Shown in pieces: positions 25,669-34,783 of a stretch of 64,000 bases of DNA. The translations under genes were made by a program, and so were the position numbers. Each line of letters opens with the position of its first letter. Position 1 is the first letter of the stretch. The DNA comes from LMUY01 sp964242925 (lineage in GTDB: Bacteria; Pseudomonadota; Alphaproteobacteria; Acetobacterales; Acetobacteraceae), in the NCBI GenBank assembly GCA_964242925.1, contig CAXTBW010000002.1, positions 1 to 64,000 on the forward strand. The letters are read 5' to 3'. The notes below the pieces were generated by a model that saw only the letters and a program-made list of their open reading frames with translations, was not told the origin of the DNA and ran no database searches.

Positions 25669-27039
25669 ATGGACCGTGCGGTGAATGCCGCGGCCCGTCT
25701 GGACCGGCTGCCGATGAGCGCCTTCCATTGGCGGATACTGACCTTGGTCGGCCTCGGGATGTTCTTTGACGGCTTCGACAACCAGATGGCGGCCAGCGTC
25801 CTGGGCAAATTGGTCCAGGACGGCTGGTCCAACATGCAGATCAACGCTCACTACATCTCAGTGACCTTTGCCGGGCTTGCCGTGGGGGCGCTGGCGACCG
25901 GCATCATCGGCGACCGTTTTGGGCGGCGCTTTGCGTATCAATTCAATCTGGCGATCTTCGGCGCGATGTGCCTGGGCTCGGCCCTGGCGCCGTCCATGAC
26001 GGTTCTGACCACGCTTCGGTTCTTCATGGGGATCGGCATCGGCGCCGAGTATGTCGTCGGCTACGGCATGGTCTGCGAGTTCGTGCCGCCCAGTAAACGC
26101 GGCTGGGCGCTTGGGCTGATCAGCGTCGTTTCCATGTCCAGCACGTTCGCAGTCAACCTGACAGGCTTGCTGGTGATCCCGCTTTTCGGCTGGCGGCCGA
26201 TGTACCTGGTCGGGGGCCTCGGCGCCCTTTGGGTATGGTTCCTGCGACGCAAGCTGCCGGAGTCCCCACGCTGGCTGGAAGGGCGTGGACGCACGGAAGA
26301 AGCCGAAGCCGTCATGACGGCGATCGAAGCGGAAGTTGGGCAAGGTCAGTCAGTGCCGGCGCCCGCCGAAGCCGCTCCGCCGCCTCCGACGGCTTCGATC
26401 TCGATCTTATTCACCCGGCCCGTAATCGGCCGCACGCTGCTCGCCATGGCGGTCTGCGTGACCTGCCTCATGGGGTCCTACAGCTTCTCGTACTGGGTGC
26501 CGACGTTCTACATCAAGTCGGGGATGAGCGTGACGAAGTCGCTCTCCTACACAACCATTCAGGCGCTCGGCAGCTCACTCGGGCCAGTCGTAGGAATGCT
26601 CCTGTCCGACCGCATAGGGCGTCGGCGCGGAATCCTCTTCACCTCGCTGGCATGCGGCTTCTTTGGCCTGATGTATTCCCAGATGACCACCGCCACCGGC
26701 ACGCTGGCGTTCGGCTTCCTGCTGCAAGGCGGCATGAGCCTGATGATCGGCTTTGGCCTGGCCGCCTACACTCCTGAGCTTTTCCCGACGGAGTATCGCT
26801 TCCGCGGCGCCGGCGTGGCTCAGATGACGGGACGCCTGTCGGTCATCGCCTCGCCTTACATCGTCGTGTCGCTTTTCGACGCATACGGGCTTCCTTCAGT
26901 GCTCTACGCGATCTCGGCGCTCTACCTCGCCATGGCGGCAGGCATCGCCCTGTTCGGGATCGAGACGAACCAGCGCTCGCTGGAAGCCCTCGCGCCTGAG
27001 CCCGCAACGCCCGTCGCCCCGCAAACCCTTGCTGTATGA
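25669..27039 (+). CDS. MFS transporter, metabolite:proton symporter type
   Basis: The protein has 456 residues and 12 membrane spans. MFS signature loops are GIIGDRFGRRFAYQ after span 2 and LSDRIGRRRG after span 8, with LPESPRWLEGRGR in the central loop as in sugar and aromatic-acid porters. Asp in the first span (GMFFDGFDNQM) is typical of the AAHS/metabolite symporters. The ATG at 25669 is preferred over one at 25609. It is divergent from the LysR gene and followed closely by the CapA-like gene, which suggests an operon. Confidence 0.9.
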   Translation: MDRAVNAAARLDRLPMSAFHWRILTLVGLGMFFDGFDNQMAASVLGKLVQDGWSNMQINAHYISVTFAGLAVGALATGIIGDRFGRRFAYQFNLAIFGAMCLGSALAPSMTVLTTLRFFMGIGIGAEYVVGYGMVCEFVPPSKRGWALGLISVVSMSSTFAVNLTGLLVIPLFGWRPMYLVGGLGALWVWFLRRKLPESPRWLEGRGRTEEAEAVMTAIEAEVGQGQSVPAPAEAAPPPPTASISILFTRPVIGRTLLAMAVCVTCLMGSYSFSYWVPTFYIKSGMSVTKSLSYTTIQALGSSLGPVVGMLLSDRIGRRRGILFTSLACGFFGLMYSQMTTATGTLAFGFLLQGGMSLMIGFGLAAYTPELFPTEYRFRGAGVAQMTGRLSVIASPYIVVSLFDAYGLPSVLYAISALYLAMAAGIALFGIETNQRSLEALAPEPATPVAPQTLAV

Positions 27040-27054
27040 CAGATGGAGTCCACC

Positions 27055-28119
27055 ATGAACCAAACCCTTCTCATTCTCGGCGACACCAACATCCAGAACC
27101 GTGCGGATCCCGACAGCGCCTTCACCCACGTCAAGGATACGCTTGCAACCGCCGACTTGCTGTTCGGCCATCTGGAAGGTCCGCTTGCCGAGCCTTCCGA
27201 GGACCCCTCCCGCCCCGACATCCCGCACAAGCCGGGTTGGCGACACTCCGGGGCGCGGGTGGCATCGGCGCTGCGCAAAGCCGGTTACATGGGCGTCAGT
27301 TGCGCCAGCAATGTGTCCCACCCGGCTTCGGCCGCGGTCCGCAGCGTGGACGTGCTGGATGAGGTCGGCATCAAACACTGCGGCGTCGGACGCAACCTCG
27401 CAGAGGCGCATCGCCCGGTGGTGCTGGAGCATGGCGGCGTCCGGGTCGGCTTTCTCAGCTACACGTCGGTGTTCTGGCCGAGCGACCATGCCGCCGGGCC
27501 GCAAGCGCCGGGCTGCGCCACCATCAAGGCGCACGCCGCCTACCAGGCCAACCATCGCGCGCTCGAGATGCCCGGCGCCGAACCGATCACGCGGACTTAC
27601 TGCGATCCGGCTGAGCTGGACGCGATGCGCGAGGACGTGCGGCAGCTCCGCGGGCAGGCGGACATCGTGATCCTGTCCTGCCATTGGGGTGTCTCCTCCA
27701 AGGAGGAGCCGGTGGACTACCAGAGGGAGATCGCGCACGCCGCCATTGATGCGGGGGCGGACATGGTGTTCGGCCATCATCCGCACGTGGTGCAGGGCGG
27801 CGAGATCTATCGGGGCAAGCCCGTGTTCTACAGCCTGGGGAACTTCGTGTTCGATTGGGCCGTGATGCGCAATCGCCACCTCGACGGCATCGCGCTGCGC
27901 TGCACGCTCTCCGGCAAGACGATCAGCGCGATCGAATTGCTGCCTGCGCGGCGTGGCGCCGACAACGACATTCGCTTCGAGGCTGCCGGCAGCGAAGCAG
28001 GCGAAGACATCCTGACGCGTTTCGCGGCGCTCAGCGCGAAGTTGGGCAGCACGATGGCCCTTTCAAACGGCGGCCAAGTGACGATGCCGGGCGCTTTGCC
28101 GACCGCGCAGGCGGCCTGA
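27055..28119 (+). CDS. CapA-family protein (calcineurin-like phosphoesterase fold)
   Basis: The 354-residue protein resembles the CapA/PgsA family linked to poly-gamma-glutamate capsules: LLILGDTNIQ at the start, DIVILSCHWG, and the strongly conserved HHPHVVQGGEIYRGKPVFYS and LGNFVFD. It has no signal peptide or membrane segment, so it looks cytoplasmic, unlike capsule CapA proteins. The ATG at 27055 has GGAG seven bases upstream. It follows the MFS gene by 15 bases. The reaction is unknown. Confidence 0.85.
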   Translation: MNQTLLILGDTNIQNRADPDSAFTHVKDTLATADLLFGHLEGPLAEPSEDPSRPDIPHKPGWRHSGARVASALRKAGYMGVSCASNVSHPASAAVRSVDVLDEVGIKHCGVGRNLAEAHRPVVLEHGGVRVGFLSYTSVFWPSDHAAGPQAPGCATIKAHAAYQANHRALEMPGAEPITRTYCDPAELDAMREDVRQLRGQADIVILSCHWGVSSKEEPVDYQREIAHAAIDAGADMVFGHHPHVVQGGEIYRGKPVFYSLGNFVFDWAVMRNRHLDGIALRCTLSGKTISAIELLPARRGADNDIRFEAAGSEAGEDILTRFAALSAKLGSTMALSNGGQVTMPGALPTAQAA

Positions 28120-28216
28120 TCCTACGCGGACTGCTGCGTCTCGTGATGGATTTGGTGAGGCATCCAGGGCCGGACTTGCATGCTGCGCGAGGCCGCATGA
28201 ACGAAACGGGATGCCG

Positions 28217-29464
28217 TCACTGCAAGAACCGGTTGACCCCGAGCCTGTCGGTCAACGACTTGCAACGGTCCTCGCCATCAATCAAGTCGGCAAGCAGACG
28301 GCCCGTCGTCGGTCCCATCGTGAAACCCTGATGCGCATGACCGAAGTTGGTCCACAGCCCTGGAAGCGAAGGGACCGGACCTAGGACGGGCAACATATCG
28401 GGCAAACACGGGCGATCGCCGAACCAGGGTTCGCCGGGCCTGGGAGCGCCAAGCGCAAACAGCTCCGCGACCGACGCCTCTGCCCTGCGCAGCTGGACAG
28501 GGGAGGGCTGGGCGCCCGGCCGCGTCAACTCGGCCCCGGTCGCGATCCTCAGTCCCTGGCGCATGGGGGCGCAAAAGGCGGCGTTGTCGGCGTCCAACAG
28601 GGGAGTCGTCGGCCCGTTCGCGACATCGTAATGCTGGTGATAGCCCCGCTTTCGGAATAGCGGGACTTCCACGCCGAAGCGCGCCAGCAGTGTTGCGGAC
28701 CAAGGCCCCAAAGCCACGACCGCCGTTGCCGCGCTGACCGGTCCGTCATCGGTCGTCACCGTCCAGGTGTGCCCTTTTCTGGTCAAGGTCAGAGCGTCGC
28801 CGGTGCAGATTCGCCCGCCACGGGACGTGAAAAGCCCCGCGTAGCGCGACACGAGCAAGCCTGGATCGGAGCAACTCCAAGTGTCGAGCCAGTGGACGGC
28901 CCCGGCCAGCCGCCGCAGCAGACCAGGCTCCTGGGACGCCAACGCGTCGGCGGAGAGGATCGCGCTCCTCACACCGTAAAGCTGCTTCATCCTGCGCGCG
29001 CCCTCAGCCGCCGTGTCGAACGTTCGCGCGCTGCGGAACGCGACCCGGTAACCGCTCCGCTGAATGAGGTTCGCCGCGTTCGACGCTTCGATCAGGGGCG
29101 CGTGGTCCTGCGTCGACACGCTGGTGAGCTGGGCATAGATCGCCGCGATCTTGGCATGCCGCGCGCGCGCGGAGTTCAGGAAATACGATGCCACGGGGCG
29201 AAGGTTCGATGGCGCCGCGGTCCACGTCCAGCGCACGGCATTGGACCGTCCCAGGACGATGGAAAGCAATACCCCCAGCTTGCGAGGGAACGGATAGGGC
29301 TCCGCCGCCTCGCACTGTATCATGCCGCCGTTGCCGAAGCTCGTCTCGCGTCCCGGCTCCCGTCGATCGATCAGGGTGACGGCGTGACCACGCTCCTGCA
29401 ACGCGAGCGCGGTTGCCACGCCCACCATACCCGCCCCTAGGACGAAAGCCTCCATCTCGCTCAT
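28217..29464 (-). CDS. D-amino-acid dehydrogenase-like FAD oxidoreductase
   Basis: This 415-residue protein has the FAD-binding start AFVLGAGMVGVATALALQER followed by VTLIDRREPGRETSFGNGG. That last block, together with GYHQHYDVANGP, RIATGAELTRPG and the terminal LWTNFGHAHQGFTMGPTTGR, is characteristic of DadA-type D-amino-acid dehydrogenases. It is convergent with the CapA-like gene. An alternative start is Met4. A role in D-amino-acid oxidation feeding the respiratory chain is inferred from family. Confidence 0.88.
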   Translation of the reverse strand: MSEMEAFVLGAGMVGVATALALQERGHAVTLIDRREPGRETSFGNGGMIQCEAAEPYPFPRKLGVLLSIVLGRSNAVRWTWTAAPSNLRPVASYFLNSARARHAKIAAIYAQLTSVSTQDHAPLIEASNAANLIQRSGYRVAFRSARTFDTAAEGARRMKQLYGVRSAILSADALASQEPGLLRRLAGAVHWLDTWSCSDPGLLVSRYAGLFTSRGGRICTGDALTLTRKGHTWTVTTDDGPVSAATAVVALGPWSATLLARFGVEVPLFRKRGYHQHYDVANGPTTPLLDADNAAFCAPMRQGLRIATGAELTRPGAQPSPVQLRRAEASVAELFALGAPRPGEPWFGDRPCLPDMLPVLGPVPSLPGLWTNFGHAHQGFTMGPTTGRLLADLIDGEDRCKSLTDRLGVNRFLQ

Positions 29465-29919
29465 CCGTTCACCTGCTGCGGCCGCGTCTCGAACAAAGGC
29501 CGACGCTCACTTGAGTGCAGTAATTTCGCCAGTCCCCCGCAATGTCGATCCAGCCTCGGCACTGGCGTCCCATCTACGCCGACTTGCCGTCAACGGCGAA
29601 CAGGGCGCAACCGCACCGTCTGCAACGTCGCCGCATCCGGTGTGGACAGCGCCGAAAGACGATCGCAGGCTCGGCAGGCTGGCGCGTGCCCGGCGGCGAG
29701 CCGGGGGTCAGAACGAGATTCAGGGATCGGAGGCAGGCGCTGCCGAACGCCCGAGCTTACCTTCGCTGCGTCCCTCCAGGTTCAAATTTCAACACAACGA
29801 AACTTGTTGGACACTCTGATGTATGTTGTTCTTGGTCGAGGGTTTGTCGGTTAGAGCGCCAGCTACGGCAGGGTGATAGCCCGGCAAAAGTGCCCATGTG
29901 CCGCCAGGGGGGAATATCA
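29465..29919. other. Long 5' region between DadA-like and first ferritin-like gene
   Basis: This 455-base divergent intergenic region is clearly less GC-rich around 29780-29850 than its surroundings, as expected for promoter DNA. A good ribosome binding site, AGGGGGG, lies just before the ferritin-like start. Short open frames here have no recognisable content. I could not define a specific promoter or operator. Confidence 0.5.
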
Positions 29920-30903
29920 ATGCGGGCCATCAACGCAAATAAACCGCGCCTAGAGGAGCCCGTCTCCGGCGTGAGCCGTCGCAACATCATTGGGAAGGCC
30001 GGCATCAGCGCCGCCGCAGTTGCGTTCCTCAGCACGATGGGGCCGGTTGGCGAGATGCTCGCCGGCAAGAAGGCCTACGCGCAGTCCGCCTTCTCCGACG
30101 CCGACATCCTGAACTTCGCGCTCAATCTCGAATACCTCGAGGGCGAGTATTACACCCGCGGCTCGACCGGCGTGGGTCTCGCCAACACCCTGGTGACCGG
30201 GACGGGCACGTTGGGCGGCGTGAACGGCGGCACGTTGGTGCCCTGGGTGAACCCGTATTTCCTCGAGGTCGCCCTCAAGATCGCTGCGGACGAGCAGGGC
30301 CACATCGCCTTCCTGCGCAGCCAGCTCGGATCAGCCGCGGTTTCCCGGCCCCTGATCGACCTTGCCGGCTCCTTCCAGGCGGCGGCGCTGGCCGCGGGCG
30401 CCATCCCAGCAGGCACGGCATTCGATCCGTTTTCGAACGAGATCGACTTCTTCCTCGGGGCGTTCACGCTCACCGAGGTGGGAATCACCGCCTACAACGG
30501 CGCGTCGCCGCTGATCAGCAACCCGACCATCCTCAGCTCGGCAGCCAGCATTCTCGCCGCGGAGGCCTACCATGCGGGCGCAATTCGCGGCGTTCTGACG
30601 CAGAGCTTCGGCAACACCAACACGGCTGAGGTGGTGATCACGGGCGCGGACGTGCCGCTCGCCGGGCTGCTGCCGTTCCAAGCCCAGGCGATCGCAAACC
30701 TGCAAAGCATCCTCACCGGCGCGACGACTGCGCTGGGGACGCTGAACCCATTGAACGCCTTCGCCCAAATTGATGCGGTCGACGGCAACTCGCTCGCGTT
30801 CGCGCGGACGTTCAACCAGGTGATCAACGTGGTCGAGAACGGCAACGGCGCCAACCACGCCGGCGGGTTCTTCCCCCTCGGGCTGAACGGCAACATCCGC
30901 TGA
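29920..30903 (+). CDS. Tat-exported ferritin-like domain protein (copy 1)
   Basis: The protein has 327 residues. The N-terminus is a Tat-like signal: SRRNIIGKAGISAAAVAFLS and a probable cleavage after KAYA. The mature part is a ferritin-like four-helix domain with carboxylate/His motifs LNLEYLEGEYY, ADEQGHIAFLR, TEVGITAY and AEAYHAGAIR, the pattern of a diiron site. It resembles desiccation-related Pcc13-62-type proteins. The ATG at 29920 follows a strong Shine-Dalgarno; the long upstream frame to 29542 is not coding. A similar gene follows at 30969. Iron or redox stress protection in the periplasm is inferred. Confidence 0.87.
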   Translation: MRAINANKPRLEEPVSGVSRRNIIGKAGISAAAVAFLSTMGPVGEMLAGKKAYAQSAFSDADILNFALNLEYLEGEYYTRGSTGVGLANTLVTGTGTLGGVNGGTLVPWVNPYFLEVALKIAADEQGHIAFLRSQLGSAAVSRPLIDLAGSFQAAALAAGAIPAGTAFDPFSNEIDFFLGAFTLTEVGITAYNGASPLISNPTILSSAASILAAEAYHAGAIRGVLTQSFGNTNTAEVVITGADVPLAGLLPFQAQAIANLQSILTGATTALGTLNPLNAFAQIDAVDGNSLAFARTFNQVINVVENGNGANHAGGFFPLGLNGNIR

Positions 30904-30968
30904 TTCTGCGGTCTCTGACCTCTTTTCACGAAGGCGGCGAACCGCCTGAATAGCTGGAGCATCTCCAA

Positions 30969-31895
30969 GTGGACCATATCGAATCCGAGGCGCAGGACGT
31001 CATCGAGACGCGCGCCGAGCCAGCCGAAGCCGCCATCACCACCCGCCGCGCAGGCGTGAGCCGTGTGGCCGCGGCATTTCTCGCCACGATGGGGCCGGTT
31101 GGCGCCGCCATCGTCAGCAGCACCCCGGCGCGGGCACAGTCTTTCAGCGACGTCGACATCCTGAACTTCGCGCTCAACCTCGAATACATCGAGGCCGAGT
31201 TCTACCTTCGCGCGCTCAGCGGGACTGGCCTGCAGCCGGGCGACATCACCGGCGTCGGCACGCCGGGCACTGTGAACGGCGGCTCGATCGTGCCGTTCAC
31301 GACGCCCCTGTATGCGCAATACCTGGCGAACATCGCCAACGACGAGCAGACCCACGTGCGCTTCTTGCGGTCGGCGCTGGGCTCCGCGGCGGTCGCTAGG
31401 CCGACCATCGACTTGGCCGGCGGTTTTCAGGCGGCTGCAGTTGCGGCCGGGGTCACGACCAGCGCCGTGCAGTTCAATCCGTTCGGCGACCAGGTCAGCT
31501 TCTTCCAAGGGGCGTTCATCTTCGAGGACGTTGGCGTTACGGCCTATGCGGGCGCTGCCGCGCTGATCCAGAACAAGACGTATCTGGCCGCCGCATCCAG
31601 CATTCTGGCCGTCGAGGGCTATCACGGCGGGCTTATCCGCTATGTGTTGGGCCAGCTTGGCGCAACCGTTGCGGTCAACACCCAACTGATCGCCAATCTT
31701 CGCAGCCAGTTGTCGAACACTGTGGACGATTCCGGCGTTTTGCTGCCGACCAATGGCTTCGTCAACATCGCGCCGACGGATGGCAACGGCCTGACATTCC
31801 GCCGCAACTTCAGTCAGGTGATCAACATCGTCACCGGGGGCGGCCAGGGCAAGGGCGCATTCCTGCCGAACGGGTTCAACGGCAACATCCACTAG
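30969..31895 (+). CDS. Tat-exported ferritin-like domain protein (copy 2)
   Basis: This 308-residue paralogue of the upstream gene starts with GTG at 30969. It has a Tat-type RRAGVSRVAAAFLATMGPVG signal and ARAQ cleavage region. The ferritin motifs are LNLEYIEAEFY, ANDEQTHVRFLR, FEDVGVTAY and VEGYHGGLIR, so the putative metal ligands are kept. Both copies end in the same NGFNGNI or GLNGNI tail. A hairpin follows the stop, so the pair probably forms one transcript. Confidence 0.86.
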   Translation: MDHIESEAQDVIETRAEPAEAAITTRRAGVSRVAAAFLATMGPVGAAIVSSTPARAQSFSDVDILNFALNLEYIEAEFYLRALSGTGLQPGDITGVGTPGTVNGGSIVPFTTPLYAQYLANIANDEQTHVRFLRSALGSAAVARPTIDLAGGFQAAAVAAGVTTSAVQFNPFGDQVSFFQGAFIFEDVGVTAYAGAAALIQNKTYLAAASSILAVEGYHGGLIRYVLGQLGATVAVNTQLIANLRSQLSNTVDDSGVLLPTNGFVNIAPTDGNGLTFRRNFSQVINIVTGGGQGKGAFLPNGFNGNIH

Positions 31896-31907
31896 CGCAC
31901 GCCGTCG

Positions 31908-31944
31908 GCGCCCCGGTTCGGTTTACTCGACCGAGCCGGGGCGC
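31908..31944 (+). terminator. Hairpin after the ferritin-like pair
   Basis: A 15-base-pair stem (GCGCCCCGGTTCGGT at 31908-31922 with ACCGAGCCGGGGCGC at 31930-31944, one G-U pair) closes a 7-base loop 12 bases after the stop codon. No U-run follows, as is common in GC-rich genomes, so it may act as a terminator or as a 3' mRNA stabiliser. Confidence 0.7.
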
Positions 31945-32034
31945 TAAATGCGGCGTGTGATGGACGCGCCAGACCCGACGCGCAGCCAGGCCATGGCTGC
32001 CGCGGCCTCCGCCTGGTCAGGCGTAGGGTGACGG

Positions 32035-33450
32035 ATGCTTTTCTACGAGCCGCTCTTCCTATTCCTGTTCCTGCCGATCGCACTCGCCGCGTTCCTCGTC
32101 TTAAGACGCTGGGCAGGCGCGCGAGCAGGCGTGCTGCTGGCTGCCAGCCTGTTCTTCTATCTGTGGAGCGAGCCGCGCTTCGTCCCCGTGGTGCTGCTGA
32201 CCTGCGTAGCCGAGTACGCGCTGTCCAAGCGCATCGCGGCCGGGCGCAAGCCACGGGGGTGCCTGGCGCTGGGCGTGCTGATGAACGTGGTGATGCTGGT
32301 CTACTACAAGTACACCGGGTTCGCGGTCGACAATCTCGACGTGCTGCTGGTGCAGGCGGGCCTGCGACCGTGGCATGTGGGCCAGGTGGCGCTGCCGATC
32401 GGCGTGTCGTTCATCGTGTTCGAGAAGATCACCTACCTGACGGACGTGTTCCGCGGCCGCAGCCAGCCGGCGCCGGGCTTCGCGCGCTACCTGCTCTACG
32501 TGTTCCTGTTTCCCAAGCTGCTTGCCGGGCCGATCATCAAGTACCACGAGCTCGAGGCGCAACTGACCGCCGCCGGCCGCATCCGCAGCGGCGACATGGC
32601 GGAAGGGTTCCAGCGCTTCATGCTGGGCGTCGTTAAGAAAACCATCCTCGCCGACACGCTCGCGTCCGGGGCGGACATGACTTTCGCCGCCGAACCGGGC
32701 CAAATCGGCTTCGCCGACGCTTGGTGGGGCGTGGTGTTCTTCACCTTCCAGATCTACATCGACTTCAGCGCTTATTCGGACATGGCGATCGGGCTTGCGC
32801 GCATGTTCGGCTTCCGGCTCAACGAGAACTTCAACAAACCATACGTGTCCTGCAGCATAACCGAGTTCTGGCGGCGCTGGCACATATCGCTGTCCACCTG
32901 GATCCGCGAGTACCTCTACATCCCGCTTGGCGGCAATCGCGTGCCGCCCTGGCAGCGCTACGCGAACCTCTGGATCTGCTTTCTCGCCAGCGGCTTGTGG
33001 CACGGCGCGGCGTGGACCTACGTCGCGTGGGGCGCCTATAACGGGTTGTTCCTGGTGCTCGAGCGGCTGTTCCTGCTGCGCTGGCTGGACCGGATGCCGC
33101 GGCTGGTCGCCAATGCGGTCACCTTCCTCGTCACCGTCGTGGGCTGGACGGTGTTCCGCGCCGCCAATCTGAGCCAAGCCGGCCGGTTCCTCTCCGCCAT
33201 GGCGCAACCGGGCTGCTGCGGCGCCCCGGCTTCGCTGTGGCGCACCACCCCGATGCTGACGGCGGTGGCGGCGGCGGCTCTGATCTCGTTCCTGCCCCGC
33301 GTGCCCGGCTTCGACCGCATGGCTGGCTGGTTGATGGCCGCCGCCACCGGACGGCTCGCGGTGGAGCTGACGGTGTCGCTGCTGTTCGTCCTGGCCCTGT
33401 CCAAGGTCCTGGCCGAGCCGTTCAAACCATTCCTCTACTTCCGGTTCTAG
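32035..33450 (+). CDS. MBOAT-family O-acetyltransferase, AlgI-like
   Basis: This is a 471-residue polytopic membrane protein of the AlgI/DltB group. It begins MLFYEPLFLFLFLPIA and contains LPIGVSFIVFEKITYLTDV, FQIYIDFSAYSDMAIGLA, ITEFWRRWHISLSTWIREY and the catalytic-His segment GLWHGAAWTYVAWGAYNG. AlgI-type proteins move acetyl groups across the membrane onto exported polysaccharides. The next gene, three bases on, is the matching AlgX/AlgJ-like protein. Confidence 0.95.
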   Translation: MLFYEPLFLFLFLPIALAAFLVLRRWAGARAGVLLAASLFFYLWSEPRFVPVVLLTCVAEYALSKRIAAGRKPRGCLALGVLMNVVMLVYYKYTGFAVDNLDVLLVQAGLRPWHVGQVALPIGVSFIVFEKITYLTDVFRGRSQPAPGFARYLLYVFLFPKLLAGPIIKYHELEAQLTAAGRIRSGDMAEGFQRFMLGVVKKTILADTLASGADMTFAAEPGQIGFADAWWGVVFFTFQIYIDFSAYSDMAIGLARMFGFRLNENFNKPYVSCSITEFWRRWHISLSTWIREYLYIPLGGNRVPPWQRYANLWICFLASGLWHGAAWTYVAWGAYNGLFLVLERLFLLRWLDRMPRLVANAVTFLVTVVGWTVFRAANLSQAGRFLSAMAQPGCCGAPASLWRTTPMLTAVAAAALISFLPRVPGFDRMAGWLMAAATGRLAVELTVSLLFVLALSKVLAEPFKPFLYFRF

Positions 33451-33453
33451 CCG

Positions 33454-34659
33454 ATGGCAGTGCTCGCTCGGCTTGCGCGAATGATCCCGGCCCTGGTGGG
33501 AGCGGCGGCGCTGGCGGGATGCGCCGGGCTGCTGATGACCAACTTGACGCTGGGCGTGGTCGCGCACGGGCACGAGATCCATTTCTGGGATCACCCGGCG
33601 TTTGCGGCGCTCACGGGCGTGACGGAGCGGACGGAGAAACGGCGCCTGACGTTGCAGACCGCGCTCGACGGCTCGTTCCAGGCGGTTTACGCGCGCGGTC
33701 TCGGCGCCCGGTTGCCGATCTTCACCTTCGCTGTGCGGGTTCGCAACCAGCTCATGTTCTCGCTGTTCGGCGCGTCCGCCACCCAGGCGGTCCTCGTCGG
33801 CGCGCAACGGGAACTTGTGGAACGCGCCTACACCGACGATTACTGCTCCCGCGACCTGGCCAGCTTCCTGCCGGAGGCGCGGGTCTGGGCGGGCCGCATC
33901 CGCGCGATGCAGGATGTCGTGGAGCGGCAGGGCAAGGCTTTCCTCTACGTCGTAACGCCGTCCAAGGTCGGGCAATATCCGGGGTTCATGCCGCCTGACA
34001 TGCCGTGCCCGTCCGCCAACGCCGACCGCATCGGGCTGGTGCCGGCCTGGCTGGCGCTGGTTCGCGCCGCAGGCGTGCGCGTGGTGGACACCACGGCCGT
34101 CATCACGCAGGCGCACGGGCGCTATCCGTTCCCGCTCTACCCGATCGGCGGCACGCACTGGAACGCGGTGGGCGCCGCGCTGGGCGCCGAGGCGGTCGTC
34201 GAAGCATTGGCCAAGTTGCGGCCCGGCTTCAGTCCGTTCGGCTTCGACTGGCGCATGAACGACACGCCCGCCGGGGTGGATGTGGATTTGGCGTCGCTGA
34301 TGAACCTGCTGTGGTGGCCCGATGCCCAGCCAGTCCCCGAGGTGACGGAACAGCCCGGGCCGACGCCGCCCGCCTGCGACGCCCGGCGCGTGGTCATTGT
34401 GGGCGGCAGCTTCGGCCACGCGATCGGCGAGCATCTGAGCGAACAGCCCTGCCGGCCGATCGTGACGGAGTACGAGTATTGGCGCCTGTTCGCGTTGACC
34501 TGGCACGACGGAACGATGGCGCAGACCCCGTTCGACGAGGGCCGGCGCGGCCGCGATTTAGCGGATGCGGACGTGATCGTGTATGAGGACAACGAGCAGA
34601 TGCTGGGCCGCTCCCTGCATGGCAAGGCATTGAGCGACTACCTGCTGGCGGAGCGTTGA
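33454..34659 (+). CDS. AlgX/AlgJ-like SGNH O-acetyltransferase
   Basis: The 401-residue protein has one N-terminal hydrophobic anchor (LVGAAALAGCAGLLMTNLTL) and a periplasmic SGNH-like domain with FLYVVTPSKVGQYPG, the catalytic GGTHWN block and VVIVGGSFGHAIGEHL (Ser nucleophile region). This is the layout of AlgJ/AlgX-type proteins, which transfer the acetyl group delivered by AlgI onto the sugar. No polysaccharide synthase lies nearby, so the polymer is unknown. Confidence 0.87.
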   Translation: MAVLARLARMIPALVGAAALAGCAGLLMTNLTLGVVAHGHEIHFWDHPAFAALTGVTERTEKRRLTLQTALDGSFQAVYARGLGARLPIFTFAVRVRNQLMFSLFGASATQAVLVGAQRELVERAYTDDYCSRDLASFLPEARVWAGRIRAMQDVVERQGKAFLYVVTPSKVGQYPGFMPPDMPCPSANADRIGLVPAWLALVRAAGVRVVDTTAVITQAHGRYPFPLYPIGGTHWNAVGAALGAEAVVEALAKLRPGFSPFGFDWRMNDTPAGVDVDLASLMNLLWWPDAQPVPEVTEQPGPTPPACDARRVVIVGGSFGHAIGEHLSEQPCRPIVTEYEYWRLFALTWHDGTMAQTPFDEGRRGRDLADADVIVYEDNEQMLGRSLHGKALSDYLLAER

Positions 34660-34672
34660 CCTGTCCCGCCAG

Positions 34673-34770
34673 CATCGTCCCTGCGAGGAGCGCTTGCGAT
34701 GCGGCAATCAGCCGTCAGCACCGAACGCGCCGCTCTGGATCGCCACGCCGCCAAGCGGCGGCTCGCGATG
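34673..34770. repeat. Palindromic intergenic repeat, copy A1
   Basis: About 98 bases are closely similar (roughly 85 percent by eye) and in the same orientation to the copy at 38543-38644. The ends form an imperfect inverted repeat (CTGCGAG near the left, CTCGCGATG at the right). It fills the space between the AlgX-like and prepilin peptidase genes. It belongs to a REP-like family that is related at the ends to the element at 51332-51430. Confidence 0.75.
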
Positions 34771-34783
34771 CCGGCTCGTTGTC

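Noticed and set aside
29542..29919. An N-terminal extension of the first ferritin-like protein
   Set aside because: The extension is Arg-rich and motif-free, while a strong ribosome binding site and a Tat signal mark the start at 29920.
32101..34506. An 801-codon open frame on the minus strand
   Set aside because: It is antisense to the AlgI- and AlgX-like genes, whose motifs are certain; its composition is Arg/His/Gln-rich noise.
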